Shown: positions 36,488 to 45,531, counted from the first letter of the stretch. The stretch: 64,000 bases of DNA from CAZJRB01 sp964547995 (GCA_964547995.1 CAZJRB010000025.1:1-64000); one strand, 5' to 3'. The notes: generated by a model not told the origin, from the sequence alone. Numbers and translations are program-made.

Positions 36488-38410
36488 ATGGCAGACCAGC
36501 AAGCATCTTCCGACACGTCCGGCGCCGACGAGGTCACGCACGTCAATCCCCGCATCGAGAGGGATCGCCAGATGATCCTGGATGCGCGGAAGAAGGGCCG
36601 AGGCGCCCTTCTGGGAGTGTTTGTGAGGTTGTCGGGTCCCGGCTGGCTCCAAAGCGCAATTACGATCGGCGGCGGATCACTGTCAAACTCCCTGTACCTT
36701 GGTGTGCTTGTAGGGTTTGCCTGCATGTGGGTGCAGCCGCTGGCGATGATTCTGGGAGTGGTCATGCTTGGCGCGATCGCTTATGTGACGCTATCGTCGG
36801 AAGAGCCGCCACTGCGTGCGATCAACCAGCATGTCAGCCCGATCCTCGGCTGGGGGTGGCTGATCGGTTCCATGATGGCGAACATCGTCTGGTCGATGCC
36901 CCAGTATGCGGTGTCGGCGGGTGCCCTGCAGCAAAACCTCTTCCCGCAGTTCTTTGGATGGGAACAGCACACGGGGGTGTTTGGCTCCGTCAAGGGCGGA
37001 ACGACGGCTGCCGCCCTTATTGTTCTGGGCATAGCGCTATTCAACGTAATGCTTTACATCAAGGGCGGCAAGGCGGCAAAGGCCTTTGAAACAATCATAA
37101 AGATCATCATCGGGGCGATAGTCATCTGCTTCTTCGGTGTGATCATCAAGCTCAGCCTGGTTAAGGACAGCAACCTGGACTGGGGCAGGGTGTTTGCCGG
37201 TTTCATTCCTGATATCCGACTCTTCACTCAACCTGCGGCGGGCATAGCCGCCGAGATAGCCAAGGTGGACGCGGCTTTCCAGGGCTTCTGGACAAAGCTC
37301 GTAGTCGGACTCCAGCGCGATGTCATGATCGGTGCGGCATCCACAGCGGTGGGTATCAACATGACGTTCCTGCTACCCTACTCCATGCTCAGAAAAGGCT
37401 GGAACAGGGACTTCAGGAGCTTGGCGGTATTTGACTTGGCGACGGGGCTGGTAATACCGTTTACGCTGGCAACAGGCTGCGTCGTGATGGCGACAGCCAC
37501 ACAGTTCCATACCGTTCCGGCACCGGGCTTCCTGGGCGAAAAAGATGCCCAGGGAGTCGCTGTCCAGCCGGCAAAGAGCCTTGTAGGCCCATACAATAAG
37601 CTGATCGACGACCGGATCAAGGCGGGAATGACGGCCGAGGAAAAATCAGATTACGATAAGCTTCTTCAAGCAGAAAAAGATCATGGGGCACTGGTTAAGA
37701 AGCAGAAGAAAGACGGATTAACTGAAGAAGAGAAAGCCAAACTGGCCGAACTGCAGGTAGAGAAAGACAAGGTAGGCAAAATACGGCAGGAAATGCCCGA
37801 AGCGGACAAGCGCATGGCCGCCATGCTCGTAAAACGCGATGCCTTCAACCTTGCCGACTCACTTGCCCCTCTGCTGGGCGCGGGTTGGGCGAAGTACATC
37901 TTCGGCTTGGGCGTCGTCGCAATGACGCTTAATGCCGCGACCATGCTGATGCTCATCAACGGGCTTTGCGTCTGTGAGATTTTCGGCAAACCGGCGAAAG
38001 GGCCCCTCCAGATAGTAGGAAGTCTGATCCCCGCAGTTGGCGTCCTGGGCGCCTTCTTCTGGAACGACGCAAAGATGTGGCTGGCTGTGCCGACATCGGT
38101 ATTCTGTGCCGTGCTTCTGCCGGTAGCTTACATAGCCTTCTTCCTGCTCATGAACCAGAAGAAGTTCATGAAGGATGACATGCCGACCGGGTTGGCGCGT
38201 GTCATATGGAATGTGCTCATGAGTGCATCGGTCCTGCTCACGGCGGCGCTGAGCTTCTGGTGCCTGTGGGACAAGGGCGGGCTGATCGGTGACAAGTGGC
38301 TGGGTGTCGGACGTAACGCGGGTAGTTTTATGGGACTGGCCGTGTTCGTCGGTTTTGGCATACTGGTCATTGCCGTCCACTTCATACAGAAGCGGAAAAA
38401 GGCAACATGA
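36488..38410 (+). CDS. Nramp-like divalent metal transporter
   Basis: A 640-residue membrane protein distantly resembling Nramp/MntH transporters (GPGWLQSAITIGGGSLSNSL at the first helix, later GAASTAVGINMTFLLPYSML). It is longer than MntH (about 410) and carries a charged, coiled-coil-like loop near residues 375-445 (EEKSDYDKLLQAEKDHGALV). Planctomycetes and relatives have such large Nramp-related proteins of unproven substrate. AGGAG precedes the ATG at 36488. It uses ATA and AGG codons more freely than its neighbours, a sign of possible transfer. Confidence 0.7.
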   Translation: MADQQASSDTSGADEVTHVNPRIERDRQMILDARKKGRGALLGVFVRLSGPGWLQSAITIGGGSLSNSLYLGVLVGFACMWVQPLAMILGVVMLGAIAYVTLSSEEPPLRAINQHVSPILGWGWLIGSMMANIVWSMPQYAVSAGALQQNLFPQFFGWEQHTGVFGSVKGGTTAAALIVLGIALFNVMLYIKGGKAAKAFETIIKIIIGAIVICFFGVIIKLSLVKDSNLDWGRVFAGFIPDIRLFTQPAAGIAAEIAKVDAAFQGFWTKLVVGLQRDVMIGAASTAVGINMTFLLPYSMLRKGWNRDFRSLAVFDLATGLVIPFTLATGCVVMATATQFHTVPAPGFLGEKDAQGVAVQPAKSLVGPYNKLIDDRIKAGMTAEEKSDYDKLLQAEKDHGALVKKQKKDGLTEEEKAKLAELQVEKDKVGKIRQEMPEADKRMAAMLVKRDAFNLADSLAPLLGAGWAKYIFGLGVVAMTLNAATMLMLINGLCVCEIFGKPAKGPLQIVGSLIPAVGVLGAFFWNDAKMWLAVPTSVFCAVLLPVAYIAFFLLMNQKKFMKDDMPTGLARVIWNVLMSASVLLTAALSFWCLWDKGGLIGDKWLGVGRNAGSFMGLAVFVGFGILVIAVHFIQKRKKAT

Positions 38411-38529
38411 CCCGGCAAGTTTCAAAAGGGGGCCTCCGGCCGCTCCCGTTCACTGCGTCGAAGCGACTGAATCAAGGCCCGTAAGCTGCGTGCTTGCACG
38501 CACCCCAGAGACGATAGCGAAGACATCCC

Positions 38530-39921
38530 ATGGAGAAGCTCACCGTCGCCCAAGCCCGTAAGCCCGACGCGATCGGCAAGGAAGTAACCCTTCAAGGCTG
38601 GGTCCGCACCCGCCGCGACTCGAAGGCCGGGTTCAGCTTCATCGAACTGAACGACGGCTCCTGCTTCGGCAACGTCCAGGTCGTCGCCGATAAGGAACTC
38701 GAAAACTACGAGTCGCAGATCAAGCACCTTACGGCCGGGTGCAGCGTCAGTGTCGAGGGGCAGGTGAAAGAGTCGCCCGGTAAGGGCCAGGCCACCGAGG
38801 TCCAGGCAACCCGCGTGACCGTCCACGGCACGGCCGACGTCGAGACTTACCCGCTGCAAAAGAAGCGCCATTCGTTCGAGTTCCTCCGCACGATCGCCCA
38901 TCTGCGGCCGCGGACGAACACCTTCGGGGCGATTGCCCGGGTGCGTAACTGCGTGTGCAACTCGATCCACCAGTTCTTCCAGGAACGCGGGTTTCTCTAC
39001 ATCCATACGCCCATCATCACCGCCAGCGACTGCGAAGGGGCCGGCGAAATGTTCCAGGTCACCACGCTCGACCTGGACAACCCGCCGAAACAAGAGGGGA
39101 ACATCGATTTTGCCCAGGACTTCTTCGATCGCCCGTCGTTTCTGACCGTCAGCGGGCAGCTCGAAGCCGAGATCTTCGCGTGCGGACTGGGCCGCGCGTA
39201 TACCTTCGGGCCGACGTTCCGGGCAGAAAACTCGAACACCGCCCGACACCTCGCCGAGTTCTGGATGATCGAGCCCGAAATGGCCTTCTGCGACCTCGAA
39301 GGCGACATGGACATCGCCGAGGCGATGCTCAAGCGGATCTTCCGCGACGTGCTGGAAAAATGCCCCGAGGATATGGACTTCTTCAACCTGCGGATCGACA
39401 AGACGGTGATCGAAACGTTGCGGCACGTCATCGAAAGCGAGTTCGTCCGGCTGCCGTATACCGAGGCGGTCGAGATCCTGGAGTCGTCGGGCGAGAAGTT
39501 CGAGTTTCCGGTCACCTGGGGCGTCGACCTGCAATCGGAGCACGAGCGCTACCTGACCGAAAAGCACTTCAAGTGCCCGGTGATCGTGTACGACTATCCG
39601 CGTACGATCAAGCCGTTTTACATGCGAGTCAACGACGACGGCCGGACAGTCCGGGCGATGGACATCCTGGTCCCGAAGGTCGGCGAGATCGTCGGCGGCA
39701 GCCAGCGCGAGGAACGCCTCGACGTGCTCCAACAGCGGATGCGCGAGCAAGACCTCAACCCGGAAGACTACTGGTGGTACCTGGAACTTCGCCGCTACGG
39801 CACGGTCCCCCACGCCGGTTTCGGCCTCGGCCTGGAGCGCCTCATCCAGTTCATCACCGGCATGGCCAACATCCGCGACGTAATCCCCTTCCCCCGAACG
39901 CCGGGGAACGCGGAGTTTTAG
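38530..39921 (+). CDS. asnS: Asparaginyl-tRNA synthetase
   Basis: A 463-residue class IIb synthetase that charges tRNA-Asn. The OB-fold anticodon-binding domain comes first (VTLQGWVRTRRDSKAGFSFI), then the catalytic domain with motif 2 (FRAENSNTARHLAEFWMIEP) and motif 3 (GFGLGLERLIQFITG). The FSFIELNDGS and EPEMAF segments separate it from AspRS. Length equals E. coli AsnS (466). It stands alone between the transporter and accessory genes. Confidence 0.96.
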   Translation: MEKLTVAQARKPDAIGKEVTLQGWVRTRRDSKAGFSFIELNDGSCFGNVQVVADKELENYESQIKHLTAGCSVSVEGQVKESPGKGQATEVQATRVTVHGTADVETYPLQKKRHSFEFLRTIAHLRPRTNTFGAIARVRNCVCNSIHQFFQERGFLYIHTPIITASDCEGAGEMFQVTTLDLDNPPKQEGNIDFAQDFFDRPSFLTVSGQLEAEIFACGLGRAYTFGPTFRAENSNTARHLAEFWMIEPEMAFCDLEGDMDIAEAMLKRIFRDVLEKCPEDMDFFNLRIDKTVIETLRHVIESEFVRLPYTEAVEILESSGEKFEFPVTWGVDLQSEHERYLTEKHFKCPVIVYDYPRTIKPFYMRVNDDGRTVRAMDILVPKVGEIVGGSQREERLDVLQQRMREQDLNPEDYWWYLELRRYGTVPHAGFGLGLERLIQFITGMANIRDVIPFPRTPGNAEF

Positions 39922-39943
39922 GGTCGTCGACGCTTTGCCCGTC

Positions 39944-39972
39944 TTGACATGTGCCTCGTAATCGCTGACAAT
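39944..39972 (+). promoter_or_regulatory. Promoter of the DUF433/DUF5615 pair
   Basis: TTGACA (39944-39949), 17-bp spacer, GACAAT (39967-39972), 46 bases before the start of the first gene of the pair. Confidence 0.5.
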
Positions 39973-40017
39973 ATGAATAGCGTTGGGAGTCGTCAGAATC
40001 TTGTGAGGTGAATTCTT

Positions 40018-40269
40018 ATGCTGCGTGAAGAACTACTCAAGCGGATTTCGGTCGATCCGAATGTTTGTTTTGGAAAGCCCTGTATCCGTGGTACACGGAT
40101 TTGGGTTTCTCTGATCGTGGAGAACCTATCGGAAGGCACTTCGGAGGAGGAGATTCTTGCAGCCTACCCGTCGTTGTGTCGTGAGGACATCCGGGCGGCT
40201 TTGGCGTTTGCGGCGGAGATGACACGGGAGCGGGTTATTCCCGTTTCCACGGAGGCAGCGGAGCCGTGA
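40018..40269 (+). CDS. DUF433 antitoxin-like protein
   Basis: An 83-residue protein of the DUF433 family: ISVDPNVCFGKPCIRGTRIW, LSEGTSEEEILAAYPSLCRE, DIRAALAFAAEM. DUF433 proteins are small helical DNA-binding proteins usually placed before PIN-like DUF5615 partners and viewed as antitoxins. The stop overlaps the next start (GTGA at 40266-40269), as is usual for toxin-antitoxin pairs. GTGAGG lies upstream of the ATG. Confidence 0.88.
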   Translation: MLREELLKRISVDPNVCFGKPCIRGTRIWVSLIVENLSEGTSEEEILAAYPSLCREDIRAALAFAAEMTRERVIPVSTEAAEP

Positions 40270-40646
40270 GGTTCAAACTTGACGAGAATCTCGATGTCCG
40301 CCTGGCGCCGCTGGTTGAAGAGGGCGGTCACGACGTAGATACCATACGAAGTGAGGATTTGTCCGGCAGCACTGATGACGTGGTTTATGAAACCTGCATA
40401 CGTGCCGGTCGTGTCCTGATTACTCTGGATCTGGACTTTTCGAATCCCGTCCGATTTCCTCCGGCGGCAACGCCAGGGATCATTGTTGTTCGGCCGCATC
40501 GGGCTATTCTCCCCCAAATCCGAGCAACCCTCGTTGCGACCCTTCCTGCTCTGAAGACGAGAACCCTTGCCGGCAAGCTCTGGATCATCGAGCCAGGGAG
40601 GATTCGCGTGTACGATCCTGAGGAAGGGGAAACCGATGCGCGGTGA
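40266..40646 (+). CDS. DUF5615 PIN-like toxin
   Basis: A 126-residue protein starting at GTG 40266. It has the PIN-like pattern of DUF5615: FKLDENLDVRLAPLVEEGGH, the acidic segment VDTIRSEDL, ITLDLDFSNPVRFPP and GIIVVRP. Acidic residues in LDENL and LDLDF would form the nuclease-like site. It is probably the RNase-type toxin of the pair with DUF433. Toxicity is inferred from the family arrangement. Confidence 0.85.
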   Translation: MRFKLDENLDVRLAPLVEEGGHDVDTIRSEDLSGSTDDVVYETCIRAGRVLITLDLDFSNPVRFPPAATPGIIVVRPHRAILPQIRATLVATLPALKTRTLAGKLWIIEPGRIRVYDPEEGETDAR

Positions 40647-40752
40647 ATCAACAGCGGGTCTCGCACGCCACGGAATGCGGAGTTCTTGCAAGAATCGAAG
40701 TTGGCGTCGAGGGGCAGCGCCGTAGAGCCAGGCGAAGACAAAGTTGTCGACA

Positions 40753-41865
40753 ATGAAGAGAATTGCTAACTACCGTTCGGGTGACCGGGCAGAGGCTCTT
40801 GGAGTCGTGCTCATGCAATTATTTTGCGCCGTAGCGCCTGTTCCGCGACAAGAGGACTTCGGGCTCGTGGATGCAGTTGCTACCCTTCTCCGGCGTAAGG
40901 ACCGGCTGCTGTACGCCGAGGATTCGTTCTCGGTCCAGTTCAAGTCGCGAACAGTGAAGGTTGTGGAGTACCTCGATAAGCGATTCGATGCGCTGCTGAA
41001 GCAAGAGTTGTCGCTCTTCATTGGGCACGTGGACCTGACCACGGCGGAGATCAAGCTGAATAGCGTCGGTACAGCCCTGACCCACCCGAATATCAACGAT
41101 ATGAAGGGCCTAGTGTTGTACCTCGATCCCATCGAGCAGAAATGCGAGGACGGTGTGTTGCACACCTCTCTTGGCGAACCCGCGCTCAAGTGGACCGCAG
41201 CGCATCTCGCCGATCGGGAGTTCGAGCAGAAGTTATACGTCGTTATGAAACAATGGCTGGAATTGGAGCGATGGAACCGTCGCTACCGTAAGATGGGCAT
41301 GCAAACGCAGATCCAGTGGAAGACGAACGAGATCCCATCACGAGGGGGAACTACCGTGATGTGGAACCCAGCCCGTGCGGAGGAGGCACTTGGCGAGGTA
41401 GTACCAGCCGTTCAAATGATCGCGGGACTTGTCCCGTCTAATGTGTCACTCGCCGAACCTGTTCTTCGGCTGATGGCGTGGTTGCGTGACCGAGGTGTTG
41501 AACCGGATCCCTCTGGCGTTCACCACCTAATGATAATTTTGCATGTCGGCGAAGAAAGGTTGACCGAGGCCCTAGAGAAACATAGTGAAGCGGAGATCGC
41601 CACGCATTGCATTGATATCAGGGAAACGCCCAGCGGTTTGGCATTCTGGGTGCAGTCAGCCAATCGTGAAAGAAAGGTAGACGCGACAAAGCATGAGGGC
41701 TCGATCGTTGAACTTCGGGCCCTTGGCTTTGACGTGGAAGTAGATCCCGATTCGCAACGGATCAGCGACATTGGAATCGGTACACCGTGGCTGAAAAAGC
41801 GGAACTTGGAAATGGTTGGTGTGTCTGAAGGGGTGTTCCTGTTGCGGAGGGTGGTTGGGTGCTGA
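40753..41865 (+). CDS. Unknown protein with possible nuclease-like N-terminus
   Basis: A 370-residue protein not confidently recognised. The N-terminal 70 residues (SGDRAEALGVVLMQLF, FGLVDAVATLL, then DSFSVQFKSRTVKVVEY) recall the E ... D ... QxK pattern of restriction-endonuclease-like folds such as DUF4365, but the match is by eye only. The middle and C-terminal parts are helical and mixed with no known motif. ATG 40753 is the best start; an in-frame TTG is three codons earlier. It follows the toxin-antitoxin pair in a lower-GC accessory stretch, which suggests a defence or mobile origin. Confidence 0.7.
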   Translation: MKRIANYRSGDRAEALGVVLMQLFCAVAPVPRQEDFGLVDAVATLLRRKDRLLYAEDSFSVQFKSRTVKVVEYLDKRFDALLKQELSLFIGHVDLTTAEIKLNSVGTALTHPNINDMKGLVLYLDPIEQKCEDGVLHTSLGEPALKWTAAHLADREFEQKLYVVMKQWLELERWNRRYRKMGMQTQIQWKTNEIPSRGGTTVMWNPARAEEALGEVVPAVQMIAGLVPSNVSLAEPVLRLMAWLRDRGVEPDPSGVHHLMIILHVGEERLTEALEKHSEAEIATHCIDIRETPSGLAFWVQSANRERKVDATKHEGSIVELRALGFDVEVDPDSQRISDIGIGTPWLKKRNLEMVGVSEGVFLLRRVVGC

Positions 41866-41899
41866 GGCCGTTTAGCACACGGCGATATCCGTATCCCGG

Positions 41900-42136
41900 C
41901 TAAACTCCGCTGCGCCGTATGATGCGCAGGCCTGGCCGGCCAACAACACGTGGTGGCTGGGATGTGAGACCAGGGTCGAAAGGACTTTGAGAATCGGGTT
42001 CGGGGTCAAGCGAGCCTCCAACGTATAGGTAGAACGCCCACAGCTTCTGGGTCTCTTTCCAGCGCTGAAGCGGCGTCATCAGATACCACTCTTCCCACTC
42101 TTCATCGTACAGGGGTGTTTCCGACGGCGCGCTCAT
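41900..42136 (-). CDS. Small conserved-type acidic protein, unknown
   Basis: A 78-residue protein. The core DEEWEEWYLMTPLQRWKETQ and LWAFYLYVGGSLDPEPDSQS resembles a small protein often seen in planctomycetes. No known function. The frame continues upstream to 42304, but that part translates the family A repeat at 42203-42289, so ATG 42136 is chosen; its ribosome-binding site is weak. Confidence 0.55.
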   Translation of the reverse strand: MSAPSETPLYDEEWEEWYLMTPLQRWKETQKLWAFYLYVGGSLDPEPDSQSPFDPGLTSQPPRVVGRPGLRIIRRSGV

Positions 42137-42202
42137 AGACGATATTGTCCCAGATTCCAAGACCGCGGCAAGCCCCCCGGCCGGTGGCTTCGGCATTTTT
42201 CT

Positions 42203-42289
42203 AATAAAGCCGCGACCGGTGGTCGCGCCAAGCGCCGCCGGAAACAACCGCGACCCGGGTTCGGCGCGACCACCGGTCGCGGCTTTATG
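42203..42289. repeat. Palindromic element, family A (full copy)
   Basis: AATAAAGCCGCGACCGGTGG and on, to the inverted end ACCACCGGTCGCGGCTTTAT, 87 bp, between two minus-strand genes. Confidence 0.88.
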
Positions 42290-42307
42290 GCAAGAACCAC
42301 CCAATCC

Positions 42308-43159
42308 TTACCGCTTCGTTGGCGGCAGTGTGATGTCAAATTTCTTGGCGATCTGTTCGATGAAACGCTTGTGTCGCTCCGGTGCGTAGTAGTGCCAGTC
42401 GGCCAGGTATTGCTCGAAGGTCTGGTTCTTGTAGGTCTTGCCCGTGTTGAGCCAGGCGACGGCTTCCCAGCGATTCGGCTCTTTCTCGAACAGCGGGAGC
42501 AGCGCGCCGGCGATCACGCGGTTTTTCTCGCGAAGAGCCGTGCCGTGCAGGTCCTTGGCGTTGTGCTCGTACCAATCGGCAAGGGTCTGGCCGTCGGGCA
42601 GCGGGGCGTCGGCGATCCGCTTGGCGGCATAGTCCTTCAACGATGAGGAGTAGTCCCTCCAGTTGGGATACGGCGGCTTGGTCTTCCACGTTTCCGACAT
42701 CTGCCGCAGGACGAACAACGACGCCACCTCGCAAATCGATTCCTCGAACCACTTGTTGGGGTTCTCGCCCTCCTTGTAGTTGCAGAGGATATGGCAGAAC
42801 TCGTGGGCGAACTGGAACGTGTACTGCGACCAATAGGTGCTGCCCGTGTTGAGTTTGACGTAGAATTCCCCGTCCGGTCCCCGCCTGAACAGCACGATGG
42901 GGCCTCCCTTCGGCTCGACGAGGATCGGCGGCAGCGTCCTTCCCGGGAAATAGCACCACAACTCGCCGGCCGTCGAATAGAGCAGCTTCTCGACGTCTCG
43001 CAGCGAGGCTTCCCACTTATCGGTTTTGGCCGGGCGGATGACGAGCTTGTGGGTTGGCGGCGGGACCTTGCCGTCCTCGCCCGTGATATCCGCCGCCGGT
43101 GCAAAACCCCAGGTGACGGCCAGAAACACGGCGGTGAGAACCGAAACTCGTAAAGACAT
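42308..43159 (-). CDS. Secreted HExxH zinc metallopeptidase-like protein
   Basis: A 283-residue protein with a signal peptide (to about residue 23, FAPAAD). The zinc-binding motif HEFCH lies in FQFAHEFCHILCNYKEG, followed by the third-ligand candidate Glu in NKWFEESICEVAS, the gluzincin arrangement. The C-terminal part is helical (FEQYLADWHYYAPERHKRFI). It may be an envelope peptidase; its substrate is unknown. It is followed on the same strand by small genes and preceded by the heptamer/hairpin repeats. Confidence 0.78.
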   Translation of the reverse strand: MSLRVSVLTAVFLAVTWGFAPAADITGEDGKVPPPTHKLVIRPAKTDKWEASLRDVEKLLYSTAGELWCYFPGRTLPPILVEPKGGPIVLFRRGPDGEFYVKLNTGSTYWSQYTFQFAHEFCHILCNYKEGENPNKWFEESICEVASLFVLRQMSETWKTKPPYPNWRDYSSSLKDYAAKRIADAPLPDGQTLADWYEHNAKDLHGTALREKNRVIAGALLPLFEKEPNRWEAVAWLNTGKTYKNQTFEQYLADWHYYAPERHKRFIEQIAKKFDITLPPTKR

Positions 43160-43204
43160 GGTTCGTTTTCCTCGGCTGGCTGCGGATTGTACTCACACTG
43201 CAAC

Positions 43205-43225
43205 CCCCCGCACGCAGTGCGGGGG
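43205..43225. repeat. GCACTGCGTGC hairpin
   Basis: CCCCCGCAC-GCA-GTGCGGGGG, 9-bp stem, next to the heptamer array at 43234-43268. No T-run of note follows on either strand. Confidence 0.75.
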
Positions 43226-43233
43226 CGTTCATC

Positions 43234-43268
43234 TATCCACTACTCACCACTCACTACTCACTACTCAC
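43234..43268. repeat. Heptanucleotide tandem array overlapping a stop codon
   Basis: Units TATCCAC, TACTCAC, CACTCAC, TACTCAC, TACTCAC. On the minus strand the array begins at the end of the gene at 43261-43887, whose stop codon is part of a unit. Confidence 0.85.
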
Positions 43269-43887
43269 CATCAGGCATCTTCAGGATACGGAAATCGTCG
43301 AAACGGATCCAGTGCTCAGCGTCGGGCGGGCCGTTGTAGCACTGGATGCTAACCTGGTCGTCGCCCGGCGGGGGCAGATTTTTCGTACCGGCCGTCTGGA
43401 ATTCGCCCTTGCCGTCGGGGCGGTACTGGGCAGTCAGCTTGTTGCCGGCGACGATCACTCGAAGCTGGACGGTCTTGGCGTCCATGGGCTTCTTGCCCGG
43501 GATGATAAACAGTTTCCCGCCTATCAACTCCTTGACGATCTTGAAGCAAGGCCTGCCCTTGTTGTACCAGGTGATGCCGGCCTGTTCGTACTGTTGGGTC
43601 GGCTTCGTATGGCTGGTAATGGTGATTTCAAAGGCATAGGTTCCCTTGCTGCGGTCGGGGGCCTTGCGGAGCAGGGCATTCTTGACGTTGTGGGCCACGC
43701 CGGGCTCGACGCGGATTTCCAGGCCGTCGTCCTTGATTCGCCAGGCATCTTTGTTCTCCCGCAGCCAGGTCCAGCCATCGCCTAATTTTCCCTTGAACGT
43801 GTCTTCAAAGACAACCTCCGGCTCGGCCGCCGGCAGCGACGCACCAAACAGCAAAAAAGCGGCGGCAATCAACAGTGTTCGTTTCAC
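43261..43887 (-). CDS. Secreted concanavalin-like (DUF1349-type) domain protein
   Basis: A 208-residue protein: signal peptide (KRTLLIAAAFLLFGASLPAA), then a lectin-like beta-sandwich resembling DUF1349 (FKGKLGDGWTWLRENKDAWR, YEQAGITWYN, IQCYNGPPDAEHWIRFDDFR). Such domains are found attached to glycoside hydrolases and bind or act on carbohydrates. GTG 43887 with GGAG seven bases upstream is the start; the frame runs on to 43923. It ends in the heptamer array. Confidence 0.72.
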   Translation of the reverse strand: MKRTLLIAAAFLLFGASLPAAEPEVVFEDTFKGKLGDGWTWLRENKDAWRIKDDGLEIRVEPGVAHNVKNALLRKAPDRSKGTYAFEITITSHTKPTQQYEQAGITWYNKGRPCFKIVKELIGGKLFIIPGKKPMDAKTVQLRVIVAGNKLTAQYRPDGKGEFQTAGTKNLPPPGDDQVSIQCYNGPPDAEHWIRFDDFRILKMPDGE

Positions 43888-44067
43888 GGCATGACTCCTT
43901 GGGGTGTGGTCCGGTATTCCCATATCGACGCCGGCCCGCCTGAGGCCCGGCCAACAGCAAGGTAGCAGGTTCGCTTTCTGCCTGCAAGCAGTTCGCCCGG
44001 AAAACCGCTTTTCCCCTCTCTTGAGCCCCCGCCGCCGTTAGGATAGGATGGGTGCTGGTTTCCTGTT

Positions 44068-44097
44068 GCAAAGCCGCGACCAGTGGTCACGGTTTCA
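44068..44097. repeat. Family A half copy
   Basis: A single arm, CAAAGCCGCGACCAGTGGTC and on, itself palindromic, about 26 bases upstream of the start of the next gene. Confidence 0.7.
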
Positions 44098-44122
44098 CAT
44101 CCTGCTCTCTGGAGGAAATCTC

Positions 44123-45070
44123 GTGAACCATTCCCATTCCGGTATTGGCGGAAACCGCCCACACGAAGACCGACGCCGCGAGTTCCTGGGCAAAATAGGT
44201 GCGTTGCCGGTCGCGACGATGGCCGCGCAATACGGCAGCGGCGCGTCCGGCACAGAAGCCGAGAATATCTTGCTCCCGCAGATTCGCTTGGGACGGCATT
44301 CCGTTTCGCGATTGATCTGCGGGACAAACCCGTTCAACGGCGGTTCGCACTTGTCTTGCTTCGTCAACAAGCAGATGAAAGCCTATTATACACCCGAACA
44401 AATACTGAAAACCCTGCACCGATGCCGCGAAGTCGGCATCAACTGCTGGCAGAGCGGACTGGGCAACGTGGAACAGTACCGGCGTTTCGTCGACGAAGGG
44501 CTGAAGATGCACTACATCGCCATCGCGGCCGGGAAGTCCGAAGGCATAAAGAAACTCGCTGACGGCGGCTGCATTGCGATTGCCCATCACGGCGAGACTA
44601 CCGACAACCTGTTCAAGAACGGCAAGATCGACCAGGTCCGCGACTACCTGAAACGCGTTCGGGACGCGGGGATGGTGGCCGGCGTCTCGACGCACATGCC
44701 CGACGTGGTCGACACGATCGAATCGAAGGGCTGGGACCTCGACTATTACATGACCTGCGTCTACGAGCGACACCGCAGCGCAGATGCCTTGGAGAAACTC
44801 CTCGGTCAGGCGCCGATCCCGGTGGGCGAAGTGTACCTTCCGAAAGACCCGCCCCGGATGTTCAAGGCAATGCGGCAGACGAAGCGGACTTGCCTGGCCT
44901 TCAAGATTCTGGCGGCGGGCCGACTCTCCGAGCGACGCCAGTGGGTCGAGCGGGCCTTTCGCGAGACCTTCGAGTCGATCAAACCCGGCGACGGGGTAAT
45001 CATCGGTATCTACGACCAATACAGCGACCAGCCCGCGGAGAATGCCGCCATGGTCAGACGCTTTGGTTAG
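44123..45070 (+). CDS. Tat-signal aldo/keto reductase-like TIM-barrel protein
   Basis: A 315-residue protein. A twin-arginine-like start (DRRREFLGKIGALPVATMAA, about 17-36) precedes a TIM barrel: RLGRHSVSRLICGTNPFNGG, REVGINCWQSGLGNVEQYRR, and GDGVIIGIYDQYSDQPAENA near the end, the pattern of aldo/keto reductase-related planctomycete proteins. The usual catalytic Tyr/Lys set is not evident. GTG 44123 with GGAGGA is the start. Confidence 0.72.
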   Translation: MNHSHSGIGGNRPHEDRRREFLGKIGALPVATMAAQYGSGASGTEAENILLPQIRLGRHSVSRLICGTNPFNGGSHLSCFVNKQMKAYYTPEQILKTLHRCREVGINCWQSGLGNVEQYRRFVDEGLKMHYIAIAAGKSEGIKKLADGGCIAIAHHGETTDNLFKNGKIDQVRDYLKRVRDAGMVAGVSTHMPDVVDTIESKGWDLDYYMTCVYERHRSADALEKLLGQAPIPVGEVYLPKDPPRMFKAMRQTKRTCLAFKILAAGRLSERRQWVERAFRETFESIKPGDGVIIGIYDQYSDQPAENAAMVRRFG

Positions 45071-45111
45071 AGGAAAAAAAACGAGGGAAAATAACGGAGC
45101 AAGGAGATTCG

Positions 45112-45531
45112 CTACATTTGTGGGAGGGGATGTTGCATTTTGCAACACACATCAATGATACCCATGGGGGGTTGCTCGATGCACACCGGCCCCCCCGGGT
45201 CCGATTCCAGCTTGTCTTCGGAAAGCCAGATTTCGCGTCGCCAGAATTTGTTCCATCTCTGGAGGGTTTCCTGGTTCCAGCGAACAAGGTAGTGGTCGGG
45301 AGTCCCTCGCGAGACTTGAGTGACCGTCCCAACCCATCCGCCCAGGGGCATATCATGGTAGTCCGGGTCCATGGTTCCGGCCTTTACTCGGACGCGGGTC
45401 CCGATGGCGAAGGCGGCCACAACGGGCTTGTTTCTGAAGGGGAACATGGCTTGATTGCCTCGGGGTTTCTTGACACGTATCAGGTGGAGCAAGCCGCGTG
45501 CCAAACGCGGCCGATTTTCGTCCTCACTCAC
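45112..45531 (-). CDS. Small protein with SH3-like barrel segment, unknown
   Basis: A frame of 139 codons. The core IGTRVRVKAGTMDPDYHDMP and LGGWVGTVTQVSRG then YLVRWNQETL looks like a small SH3-type beta-barrel seen in hypothetical proteins. No function is known. GTG 45531 follows GGGGAGA; ATG 45447 is an alternative that keeps the whole core. Confidence 0.6.
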   Translation of the reverse strand: MSEDENRPRLARGLLHLIRVKKPRGNQAMFPFRNKPVVAAFAIGTRVRVKAGTMDPDYHDMPLGGWVGTVTQVSRGTPDHYLVRWNQETLQRWNKFWRREIWLSEDKLESDPGGPVCIEQPPMGIIDVCCKMQHPLPQM

